Source of the DNA: Bacteriovoracaceae bacterium
GTDB lineage: Bacteria > Bdellovibrionota > Bacteriovoracia > Bacteriovoracales > Bacteriovoracaceae
DNA: 7,017 nucleotides
NCBI GenBank assembly: GCA_023151145.1
Contig: JAKLJM010000115.1
Coordinates: 1-7,017 of the forward strand
Direction: 5' to 3'
The notes beneath the pieces were generated by a model, which saw only the letters and a program-made list of their open reading frames with translations, searched no databases and was not told the origin of the DNA. This document shows, in pieces, positions 1 to 5,629 of this stretch. How positions within the stretch are numbered: position 1 is the stretch's first letter; the number at the start of each line of letters is the position of its first letter. Made by a program: the position numbers and the translations under genes.

Positions 1-546
1 TTTAGATTGAAAATAGAGCGAAATGAGATCTTTTTTTAGATCTGGATCATCGATGTCTTTAAATAATAATTCTGCTTCAGCTTTTAATTTTTTAAACTCA
101 GGTGAAAAGGCGTGAGGTGGAGTGTATTTAGGTTTTTTATCAATAGATTTTTCTTGAAAACTTTTCTGAGTATTAAAATATTCAGAATCTACGACAAATT
201 TTAATTGTTTTATGGATTGAGCGAGGCGCGGAAATTTAATATAGATTTTTTTTCTTAAGGCCACTTCCATGAAACTTAATTCTTGTGCAAACACCGAGTG
301 ATTACTCAAGATGACTAAAGTCTGATAAGTATTTTTTAAGGGAATAGTATGCTCCGCAATTTTATGTCCAACAATATCAGGCCATACTTTAATGAGTTCA
401 ATAAAGTTAAAAGCATCTTCTGTTTCAGCTTTTTTAATATGAGGAGACACTTGCCCTTGTGGGACATAGGTAGAATTATTATCCCTTTTAGATTGTTGAA
501 AATTCGAAAATTCTTTTAAATCTAATTTGAACAATTTTTTTTTCAT
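1..546 (-). CDS. dciA: DUF721/DciA-like protein, 3' end cut off by window edge
   Basis: This frame is open from an ATG at 546-544 to the window edge, giving 182 residues without a stop, so the C-terminus is missing. After a basic, low-complexity N-terminus (residues 1-40), residues about 43-120 show the DUF721 pattern: a helix leading to VWPDIVGHKIAEHT (54-67), a strand with LVILSNHSVFAQEL (77-90), then a helix with KKIYIKF and a final strand KQLKFVVDSE. The W-P-x-I-V-G and the hydrophobic 'S-x-x-x-A-Q-E-L' blocks are typical of the family. DUF721 proteins include DciA, which loads or stimulates the replicative helicase DnaB in most bacteria lacking DnaC. Residues 123-182 are a charged extension. 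An AAGGA ribosome site lies at 561-557, ten bases before the ATG, supporting this start. It is divergent from lptE. Assignment to the family is fairly firm; helicase loading is inferred, since DUF721 proteins vary in role. Confidence 0.7.
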   Translation of the reverse strand, partial: MKKKLFKLDLKEFSNFQQSKRDNNSTYVPQGQVSPHIKKAETEDAFNFIELIKVWPDIVGHKIAEHTIPLKNTYQTLVILSNHSVFAQELSFMEVALRKKIYIKFPRLAQSIKQLKFVVDSEYFNTQKSFQEKSIDKKPKYTPPHAFSPEFKKLKAEAELLFKDIDDPDLKKDLISLYFQSK

Positions 547-549
547 TTG

Positions 550-579
550 CTGGCAATCCTTGAGTGTAATTACTATAAT
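550..579 (+). promoter_or_regulatory. candidate sigma70-like promoter for lptE-holA
   Basis: A perfect TATAAT stands at 574-579. CTGGCA at 550-555 (4 of 6 bases of TTGACA) lies 18 bases upstream. The expected start is 6-8 bases after the -10, at about 586-587, which is the A or T of the lptE ATG, so the message would have essentially no leader. It overlaps the opposite-strand -10 at 572-577. Confidence 0.45.
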
Positions 580-600
580 GGCATTATGATAAAAATCCAA
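572..600 (-). promoter_or_regulatory. candidate sigma70-like promoter for the DUF721 gene
   Basis: Read on the minus strand, TTGGAT (600-595) lies 17 bases before TATAGT (577-572). The -10 matches consensus at 5 of 6 bases, the -35 only at 3 of 6. A start near 565 would give a leader of about 19 bases that just includes the AAGGA ribosome site. The -10 overlaps the rightward lptE -10. Predicted by eye only. Confidence 0.4.
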
Positions 601-1251
601 AGAAACATTTGTTTAATGCTCTGTAGTTTACTCATCTCAGCATGTGCAGGATATCACGTAAGTTACCGTGATAATCCATTACTTAGCTATGACATTCGTT
701 CAATAGCCGTACCAATGTTTGTGAATCGTTCTGTGATTCCACACGTCGCAGCACCCATGACACAAGAGATCGTGAATGTGCTCAATCAATATGAGGGATT
801 AAAAGTTGTTGCGGGCGAGAGCTATGAAACAGATAGTATTTTATTAGGCATTGTGGATTCTGCTGAAAAAATTAATGAAACGATTACGGCTAAATCTACT
901 GAGTTTGCAGAGAACAAGACAGCGCTCGGAAATCGTCAGCCCTTTTATTATCCATCAGAGCTTAGTTATAATTTACAATTGCAGATCATTTTAATTAAAA
1001 GACCAAGCCCCGCGGAATTAGAATTATTTAAATCCGACATCGCACAGTATTTAAAACTGCATCCGAAAGCCATTATTAATGAAGTGATTCCACTCAGTGG
1101 TTCGTATCAAAGAGTGGCCAATGATAACGTCTCTGGAAGTGGTGGGGATGTGAACTATGTTAAAAACGTAGGAATTTTTGAAAAATCTGTACAAGATCTT
1201 TCAAGAAGTGCCGCGATTACGTTTAGGGATTTAATCTTAAATGCCTTCTAA
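586..1251 (+). CDS. lptE: LPS-assembly lipoprotein LptE
   Basis: The product is a 221-residue lipoprotein of the LptE family, which plugs the LptD barrel and helps insert lipopolysaccharide into the outer leaflet of the outer membrane. Residues 1-19 form a lipoprotein signal peptide (basic start, hydrophobic core, lipobox ISAC) with the lipidated cysteine at C20. The mature part has the family's pattern: I-R-S-I-A-V-P-x-F-x-N near residues 38-48, a helix with MTQEIVNVLN, then a strand and D-S-I-L-L-G-I-V, where family members usually carry an alanine-aspartate and a G-x-I. The frame can be extended upstream to a TTG at 547, but the ATG at 586 puts the signal peptide at the very N-terminus and is preferred. 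No Shine-Dalgarno is visible before it. It overlaps holA by 11 bases; lptE followed by holA is a widespread proteobacterial order, which supports both calls. Confidence 0.82.
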   Translation: MIKIQRNICLMLCSLLISACAGYHVSYRDNPLLSYDIRSIAVPMFVNRSVIPHVAAPMTQEIVNVLNQYEGLKVVAGESYETDSILLGIVDSAEKINETITAKSTEFAENKTALGNRQPFYYPSELSYNLQLQIILIKRPSPAELELFKSDIAQYLKLHPKAIINEVIPLSGSYQRVANDNVSGSGGDVNYVKNVGIFEKSVQDLSRSAAITFRDLILNAF

Positions 1252-2182
1252 AATTTCAACTTTCGATTTTTTAAAAAACTTTAAATCTCCAGAGTCTGGT
1301 GCTCATGTTTTTTATATCAACGATCCATTCATTGAAACGTTCACAAAAAATCGCCTAAAAAAATCGAATCAATATGATTTATTAACGGGAAATGAACTGA
1401 CGAGAAATTTTTTAGAAGAGAGATTTCTTAATTGGTCATTGTTTGCTGAAAATAGACCTATTTTAGTTTTAGCAGCTGAATCAATTAATGATAAAGTTTT
1501 AGATTTTTGGTTAAAAGAAGAAATAAAAATAGCTGATCAATTGCTCGTTTTAATTGCTCAAAAAGATCAAAAAATTTTTGCAAAGTTAGAAGCAAAAAAT
1601 TGTCTTAGTTATACTCAGGTTGAAGCTCCAAAGTTCTGGGAAGGAGCTAAGATGTTTGATTTAGTTCTACAAGAACTTAACTATAAAATGGCCCCTCTCT
1701 ATAAAGATTTTCTCCTAGAAAGATTAGAGCATAGTTTTGAATCTTTTTATCAACAGCTGACAAAAATTCAATTATTAAAGCCCGAAGGTTTATTAGGGGA
1801 TAAACATTTAGTTGAATCTCATATGGCCTTATTGGCGGAAGTTGTTGAAGAAAATAAAGTGGATTTTTTTAAAATGATTGATACTTTAAATCAAAATCCA
1901 AGAAAGTTTTTCTACGATTTAACCAAATCTGATCGAGACTTCGAATACTACTTAAGTTTATCGCTTTTTATGCAAGGGCATTTACAAAAATCTCATGCTC
2001 CAGCATTGATCAGAGAAAAAACCAAACTCAATCAATATGATCGCCAAATCTTAAACACCAGCGATGCTTTTAATATTGAAGAAAAATTTCGATTGGAAAA
2101 ACTATTTGCTGAAATGGAATTGATGGCAAAGATGAAATCAGATAGATTAAAACAATTTGTTCGATTGCAGTGTATGCCTTAA
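1241..2182 (+). CDS. holA: DNA polymerase III delta subunit (clamp loader)
   Basis: This is a 313-residue protein, close to the usual size of delta (about 310-345). Delta is the clamp-loader subunit that opens the beta sliding clamp ring. The best local evidence is NWSLFAENRPILVL at residues 64-77: E. coli delta has an equivalent S-L-F followed by a hydrophobic strand, and its Leu-Phe pair wedges into the beta clamp (here L67 and F68). A later strand QLLVLIAQKDQK (about 99-110) also fits delta. The C-terminal half is helical, ending in a charged helix with ELMAKMKSDRLKQFVRL, like the delta collar domain. No Walker A is seen, as expected, because delta does not bind ATP. The ATG lies inside the lptE end (11-base overlap), with a weak AGGGA 11 bases before it, so translation is probably coupled to lptE. 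Overall sequence is divergent; synteny and the SLF motif carry the call. Confidence 0.8.
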   Translation: MPSKISTFDFLKNFKSPESGAHVFYINDPFIETFTKNRLKKSNQYDLLTGNELTRNFLEERFLNWSLFAENRPILVLAAESINDKVLDFWLKEEIKIADQLLVLIAQKDQKIFAKLEAKNCLSYTQVEAPKFWEGAKMFDLVLQELNYKMAPLYKDFLLERLEHSFESFYQQLTKIQLLKPEGLLGDKHLVESHMALLAEVVEENKVDFFKMIDTLNQNPRKFFYDLTKSDRDFEYYLSLSLFMQGHLQKSHAPALIREKTKLNQYDRQILNTSDAFNIEEKFRLEKLFAEMELMAKMKSDRLKQFVRLQCMP

Positions 2183-2198
2183 ATTTAACAGAACAAAT

Positions 2199-2226
2199 AA
2201 AAAAGGCCTACCTTGCGGTAAGCCTT
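2199..2226 (-). terminator. intrinsic terminator of rpsT
   Basis: On the minus strand a 10-bp stem, AAGGCTTACC (2226-2217) with GGTAGGCCTT (2212-2203), closes a GCAA tetraloop (2216-2213) and runs into a T tract (2204-2199). One pair is G-T. On the plus strand that pair becomes an A-C mismatch and no T tract follows, so the structure serves rpsT rather than holA. It starts 28 bases after the rpsT stop. Confidence 0.85.
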
Positions 2227-2254
2227 AGCTAAAGCTCTTTGGGTTGAAAGAGAA

Positions 2255-2515
2255 TTAGATTTTGTTTACTTGAGAAGCTAAGCGAGAAGTTTTTCTTGCA
2301 GCTGTGTTTGTTTTAATAACACCAGTTTTAGCAAGTTTTCTTAATTCAGCTTGTGCAGAAGTTAATAAAGTAGCAGCAGTTTTCTTATCGCCTGCAGTGA
2401 TTGCATCACGAACTTTCTTAATAGCAGTTTTTGCTTTTGATTCATTCGTTTTGTTTACAGCACTTTTCTTAATGTCTTGTTTTGCTCTTTTTTCTGATGA
2501 TTTGTGGTTTGCCAC
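2255..2515 (-). CDS. rpsT: 30S ribosomal protein S20
   Basis: The 86-residue, strongly basic product begins MANHKSSEKRAKQ, the usual S20 start, and continues with the family's helical blocks: a Lys-rich first helix, KTAIKKVRDAITAGDKKTA and the C-terminal GVIKTNTAARKTSRLASQVNKI. S20 binds 16S rRNA early in 30S assembly. The length matches the family (about 85-90). The start codon is GTG (2515-2513), preceded by a strong AGGAG six bases away. It stands alone, convergent to holA and divergent from hbd, with its own terminator. Confidence 0.96.
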   Translation of the reverse strand: MANHKSSEKRAKQDIKKSAVNKTNESKAKTAIKKVRDAITAGDKKTAATLLTSAQAELRKLAKTGVIKTNTAARKTSRLASQVNKI

Positions 2516-2521
2516 AACGAA

Positions 2522-2526
2522 CTCCT
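2522..2526 (-). promoter_or_regulatory. ribosome binding site of rpsT
   Basis: AGGAG on the minus strand, six bases before the GTG at 2515-2513. It fixes the unusual start codon and matches the conserved S20 N-terminus. Confidence 0.85.
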
Positions 2527-2545
2527 ACGTTACTTATATTTAGTA

Positions 2546-2573
2546 TTTATATTAACTATTCAACACTATGCAA
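2546..2573 (-). promoter_or_regulatory. candidate rpsT promoter
   Basis: On the minus strand TTGCAT (2573-2568) is separated by 16 bases from TATAAA (2551-2546). The -10 is good (5 of 6), the -35 weak (3 of 6). The implied leader is about 25 bases. A second reading, TTGAAT (2563-2558) with TATAAG (2538-2533), has a long 19-base spacer. The area is very AT-rich, so chance matches are likely. Confidence 0.35.
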
Positions 2574-2630
2574 TGTTTAAAATGCGAGACTCTTTTTTAT
2601 TTCAAAATTCATTTCTTGGCAAGGTTTTAT

Positions 2631-2659
2631 TTGTCCAAGGCCTACTCTGGCGCTATGAT
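2631..2659 (+). promoter_or_regulatory. sigma70-like promoter of the beta-oxidation operon
   Basis: TTGTCC (2631-2636; 4 of 6) and TATGAT (2654-2659; 5 of 6) are separated by exactly 17 bases. The start would fall near 2666, giving a leader of about 45 bases before hbd. The spacer is more GC-rich than the surroundings. No clear operator palindrome for a fatty-acid regulator was recognised. Confidence 0.55.
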
Positions 2660-2710
2660 GGGGGCGAAAAATTTATAAATGTACGAAAACTTTAGCTTTT
2701 TGGAGGCACC

Positions 2711-3562
2711 ATGCTATCTATCCAATCAATTGCCGTCGTTGGCGCAGGCCAGATGGGACGCGGAATCGCTCAAGTCGCAGCCATGGCCGGTTATACGGTT
2801 TTAGTTTATGACGTTTCGGAAGAAGGTCTTAAAAAAGGAATCGATTTCATCCAGGCGCAACTTAAAAAAGGCGTAGAAAAATCTAAGTGGGATGAGTCTT
2901 TCGTGACAAAAACAATGGGTCTTATTCGCGGAGTGACTAAGATTGAAGAGTTAAAAGATGCAGATCTTATCATTGAAGCTGCCACGGAAAATAAAAAAAT
3001 AAAATTCGAAATTTTCAAAAATTTAGATGCTGTCGCAAAGCCAAGTGCTCTTTTAGCAACCAACACTTCATCTATTTCAATTACTGAAATTGCGGCAGTG
3101 ACAAAACGTGCTTCTAAAGTAGCTGGTATGCACTTTATGAACCCAGTTCCTGTCATGAAATTAGTGGAAGGAATTAGAGGTTTAGAAACCAGTGATGAAA
3201 CTTTTGATACTATTCAAGCCGTATCAGAAAAAATGGGAAAAGTTTTTGTACGTGCTAACGACGTTCCAGGTTTCGCCGTAAATAGAATTCTTATGCCGAT
3301 GATCAACGAAGCGGTTTACGCTCTTTATGAAGGAGTAGCTTCGGTAAAGGATATTGATCAAGCCATGAAGCTTGGAACGAATCAACCGATGGGTCCACTT
3401 GAGCTTGCAGATTTTATTGGTCTAGATACTTGTTTAGCGATCATGGAAGTTCTACATGAAGGATTAGGAGATACTAAATATCGTCCGTGTCCATTACTTA
3501 AAAAATATGTTCTTGCCGGAAGATTCGGTAAGAAATCAGGAAGAGGTTTTTATGAATATTAA
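2711..3562 (+). CDS. hbd: 3-hydroxybutyryl-CoA dehydrogenase (3-hydroxyacyl-CoA dehydrogenase)
   Basis: This 283-residue stand-alone enzyme oxidises L-3-hydroxyacyl-CoA to 3-ketoacyl-CoA with NAD (or the reverse in synthesis). Residues 1-185 form the Rossmann NAD domain: GAGQMG at 11-16 and the acidic D34 after the second strand, which selects NAD. The catalytic set is intact: S120 (in NTSS), H141 (in GMHFMNPVP), E153 and N191, with the same spacings as Ser137, His158, Glu170 and Asn208 of the human enzyme. The C-terminal helical dimer domain includes NQPMGPLELADFIGLDT (224-240) and ends with the family's GRFGKKSGRGFYEY. The ATG has GGAGG four bases upstream. It is first in an operon and its end overlaps the next gene by 11 bases. 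Length and residues are normal for the Hbd/PaaH type; the chain-length preference is inferred from the neighbours. Confidence 0.93.
   Translation: MLSIQSIAVVGAGQMGRGIAQVAAMAGYTVLVYDVSEEGLKKGIDFIQAQLKKGVEKSKWDESFVTKTMGLIRGVTKIEELKDADLIIEAATENKKIKFEIFKNLDAVAKPSALLATNTSSISITEIAAVTKRASKVAGMHFMNPVPVMKLVEGIRGLETSDETFDTIQAVSEKMGKVFVRANDVPGFAVNRILMPMINEAVYALYEGVASVKDIDQAMKLGTNQPMGPLELADFIGLDTCLAIMEVLHEGLGDTKYRPCPLLKKYVLAGRFGKKSGRGFYEY
3538..3546 (+). promoter_or_regulatory. ribosome binding site of the enoyl-CoA hydratase gene
   Basis: AGGAAGAGG inside the end of hbd, five bases before the ATG at 3552. It supports 3552 as the start rather than the in-frame upstream codon at 3507, which would add 15 residues that do not belong to the family. 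Confidence 0.7.
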
Positions 3563-4355
3563 TCGTACATGGAACACATTAAAAGTTGAAAAAAATGGCG
3601 ACTTTCTCGTTTTATCAATTAACCGTCCGACAAAACTAAATGCTTTAAATGTAGAAGTTTTGTCTGAGCTAAAAGAGTTATTAGCAGAAATAAAAAAAGA
3701 CGAAGCCTTCACGGTAAAAGGAATGATTTTTACTGGCGAAGGGGAAAAAGCGTTTATTGCCGGCGCAGATATTTCTGAAATGTCTGATATGAACCCAAGT
3801 GATGCTTATACATTTGGGCAATTAGGCCAACAAGTTACACTTATGATGGAAGGATTACAAATTCCCGTGATTGCCTGTGTGAATGGTTTCGCCTTAGGTG
3901 GAGGCTGTGAAATGGCACTTTCATGTGATTTTATCTATGCAACATCTAACGCCGTTTTTGGACAACCTGAAGTAAAATTAGGATTGATTCCAGGCTTTGG
4001 TGGAACTCAGCGCTTAGCAAAAGTCGTTGGACGTCCAATGGCCAAGGAAATTATTTATACGGGAAGAAATGTAACTTTAGAAGAAGCGAAAGCTCTTCGT
4101 TTAGTTCAACGTTCATTTGCAACTAAAGAAGAAATGTTAACGGAAGCTTTTAACACTTTAAAAGGCATCACAAAAAATTCACCGTTTGCAGTGAGCATTG
4201 CTAAGAAAGTAATTAATGATGGTGTGGATCTAACGATCAATGAAGGCTTACAGCTTGAAAAACGCCAGTTCTCAGCGATTTTTTCAAGTGAAGATATGCG
4301 CGAAGGAACTCAAGCATTTGTAGAAAAAAGAGCACCAAACTTTAAAGGAAAATAA
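3552..4355 (+). CDS. enoyl-CoA hydratase/isomerase family protein (crotonase, Crt-like)
   Basis: The 267-residue product is a crotonase-fold enzyme that hydrates trans-2-enoyl-CoA to L-3-hydroxyacyl-CoA. The N-terminal strand has LVLSINRPTKLNALN (19-33). The oxyanion-hole blocks are FIAGADI (68-74) and NGFALGGGCE (111-120). Both acid catalysts of true hydratases are present, E120 (end of GGGCE) and E140 (in FGQPE), 20 residues apart as in rat mitochondrial hydratase (Glu144 and Glu164). GLIPGFGGTQRL (144-155) follows. The C-terminal helices end normally at ANFKGK-like sequence. With both glutamates, hydratase activity is more likely than a pure isomerase or another crotonase activity. The start overlaps hbd by 11 bases, so translation is probably coupled; the acyl-CoA dehydrogenase follows after two bases. 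It resembles Crt of the butanoyl-CoA pathway and short-chain EchA; the symbol is left open. Confidence 0.92.
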   Translation: MNINRTWNTLKVEKNGDFLVLSINRPTKLNALNVEVLSELKELLAEIKKDEAFTVKGMIFTGEGEKAFIAGADISEMSDMNPSDAYTFGQLGQQVTLMMEGLQIPVIACVNGFALGGGCEMALSCDFIYATSNAVFGQPEVKLGLIPGFGGTQRLAKVVGRPMAKEIIYTGRNVTLEEAKALRLVQRSFATKEEMLTEAFNTLKGITKNSPFAVSIAKKVINDGVDLTINEGLQLEKRQFSAIFSSEDMREGTQAFVEKRAPNFKGK

Positions 4356-4357
4356 TT

Positions 4358-5497
4358 ATGTTAAATTTAGAGTATAAAGAAATAAGAGATATGGTTTCAA
4401 AGTTCACTGATGCAGAAGTTGCACCACTTGCAGCTTCCATTGATGAGCATGGAGAAATTCCAAAAGATTTAGTTAATAAATTATTTGAAAATGGATTTAT
4501 GGGTTCTTACGTTCCTGAAGCTTATGGTGGTGCGGGAATGGACTATATGTCTTATTCAATTATCGTTGAGGAAATCTCTCGCGGATGTGCTTCAACGGGT
4601 GTTTTAGTTTCTGCTCACACATCGCTTTGTATTTGGCCAATATTGACTTTTGGAACTGAAGATCAAAAGAAAAAATATCTTCCGGGTCTAGCCTCTGGTG
4701 GAGTGATTGGATGCTTTTGTTTATCTGAACCAAATGCTGGATCAGATCCAGGTACATTAGGAACATTCGCGGAAGACAAAGGTGATTATTATGAGATCAC
4801 AGGTACTAAAAACTTCATCACTAACGGAAAAGATGCTGGTGTCGCGATTGTCATGGCAAAAACGACTAAGACTAATGACCATAAAGGGATTACTGCATTT
4901 ATCGTGGACACAAACTTTCCTGGATTTGCGGTTCAAAAATTAGAAGATAAGTTAGGAATTCGCGGTTCTTCAACAGCTCAAATTGTCCTAGATAAAGTAA
5001 AAGTACCAAAAACAAATATCTTAGGGGAAGTTGGAAAAGGTTTTAAAGTGGCCCTTTCAACTCTTGATGGTGGACGAATTGGAATTGCAGCCCAGGCATT
5101 AGGGATTTCTGAAGCGGCATTTCGCTATGCAAAGAAATATTCTAAAGAGCGCGTGCAGTTTGGAAAACCTATTTCAGAACTTCAAGCTATTCAGTTTATG
5201 TTGGCAGATATGTCGATGAATATTGCTGCATCAAGACTCTTAATTGAAAAGGCAAGTGCCTTAAAAGACAATGAAATGCCTTATTCAAAAGAAGCTGCTC
5301 AAGCAAAACTTTTTGCTTCTGAAGCTTGTATGAATATTACGACGAAGGCTATTCAGGTGTTAGGCGGTAACGGCTATACTCGTGAATATCCAGTTGAACG
5401 TCATTTTAGAGATGCAAAGATCACTGAAATTTATGAAGGAACTTCAGAAATTCAGCGTATTGTAATAGCTGCGAACGAATTGAAAGATCTTAAATAA
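4358..5497 (+). CDS. short-chain acyl-CoA dehydrogenase (butyryl-CoA dehydrogenase-like)
   Basis: This 379-residue FAD enzyme introduces the trans-2 double bond into acyl-CoA and passes electrons to ETF. It has the family's three parts: an N-terminal helical domain (1-115), a beta domain with signature CLSEPNAGSD (121-130) and the flavin-contact region TGTKNFITNG (148-157), and a C-terminal helical domain with RVQFGKPISELQAIQF (265-280) and QVLGGNGYTREYPVERHFRD (333-352). The catalytic base is E360 in EIYEGTSEIQR, the position used by short- and medium-chain enzymes, not the shifted site of isovaleryl- or long-chain enzymes. Length equals that of bacterial Bcd and SCAD. AAAGGA at 4344-4349 lies eight bases before the ATG. 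Third gene of the operon, two bases after the hydratase. Short-chain preference is inferred from similarity and context; it could act on branched acyl-CoA. Confidence 0.92.
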   Translation: MLNLEYKEIRDMVSKFTDAEVAPLAASIDEHGEIPKDLVNKLFENGFMGSYVPEAYGGAGMDYMSYSIIVEEISRGCASTGVLVSAHTSLCIWPILTFGTEDQKKKYLPGLASGGVIGCFCLSEPNAGSDPGTLGTFAEDKGDYYEITGTKNFITNGKDAGVAIVMAKTTKTNDHKGITAFIVDTNFPGFAVQKLEDKLGIRGSSTAQIVLDKVKVPKTNILGEVGKGFKVALSTLDGGRIGIAAQALGISEAAFRYAKKYSKERVQFGKPISELQAIQFMLADMSMNIAASRLLIEKASALKDNEMPYSKEAAQAKLFASEACMNITTKAIQVLGGNGYTREYPVERHFRDAKITEIYEGTSEIQRIVIAANELKDLK

Positions 5498-5500
5498 AAA

Positions 5501-5539
5501 GTGAGCAAGGGAGTAAGTAATTATTCCCTTGCCATTCAC
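5501..5539. terminator. long hairpin after the beta-oxidation operon
   Basis: A 12-bp stem, GCAAGGGAGTAA (5505-5516) with TTATTCCCTTGC (5521-5532), closes the loop GTAA. GTGA (5501-5504) can add four pairs with TCAC (5536-5539) across a three-base bulge. It starts four bases after the acyl-CoA dehydrogenase stop. On the plus strand the stem is complete (one G-T pair) but no T tract follows; on the minus strand a T5 run follows (5500-5496). It may end the operon or protect its 3' end. Confidence 0.6.
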
Positions 5540-5570
5540 AAAGAGTCCTAATAATGATATTTCTATGCCT

Positions 5571-5587
5571 TAGGTTTTTAAAATCTA
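5571..5587. promoter_or_regulatory. 17-base near-palindrome upstream of the Lys/Ala-rich gene
   Basis: TAGGTTTT and AAAATCTA flank a single central T, matching as an inverted repeat at seven of eight positions. It lies 43 bases before the ATG at 5630 and could be an operator, but short AT-rich dyads arise easily by chance. No convincing -35/-10 pair was found between 5540 and 5616. Confidence 0.2.
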
Positions 5588-5616
5588 AAGGGACAGCAAT
5601 TGTTAAAAAAAATTTT

Positions 5617-5620
5617 GGAG
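5617..5620 (+). promoter_or_regulatory. ribosome binding site of the Lys/Ala-rich gene
   Basis: GGAG, nine bases before ATG 5630. It favours this start over the in-frame TTG at 5600, which would put the site inside the gene. Confidence 0.65.
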
Positions 5621-5629
5621 AATTTAGGT

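Noticed and set aside
2203..2226. The hairpin after holA as a plus-strand holA terminator
   Set aside because: On the plus strand one pair is a mismatch and there is no T run after the stem; the element fits rpsT on the minus strand instead.
2304..2543. Plus-strand hydrophobic open frame
   Set aside because: It is the antisense of rpsT, whose sequence is a clear S20; the hydrophobicity is a by-product of Lys codons read backwards.
2504..2695. Small plus-strand open frame of 63 codons between rpsT and hbd
   Set aside because: It has no convincing ribosome site, starts inside rpsT, covers the rpsT promoter area and the hbd promoter, and its product has no recognisable features.
2806..3156. 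Minus-strand open frame inside hbd
   Set aside because: Shadow of a gene with intact catalytic residues; no start signal or coding character.
4560..4766. Minus-strand open frame inside the acyl-CoA dehydrogenase gene
   Set aside because: Shadow of a well-conserved enzyme gene; no ribosome site.
5529..5557. Possible promoter for the Lys/Ala-rich gene using TTGCCA (5529-5534)
   Set aside because: The -35 match is good, but nothing resembling TATAAT lies 16-18 bases downstream, and the TTGCCA is part of the hairpin.
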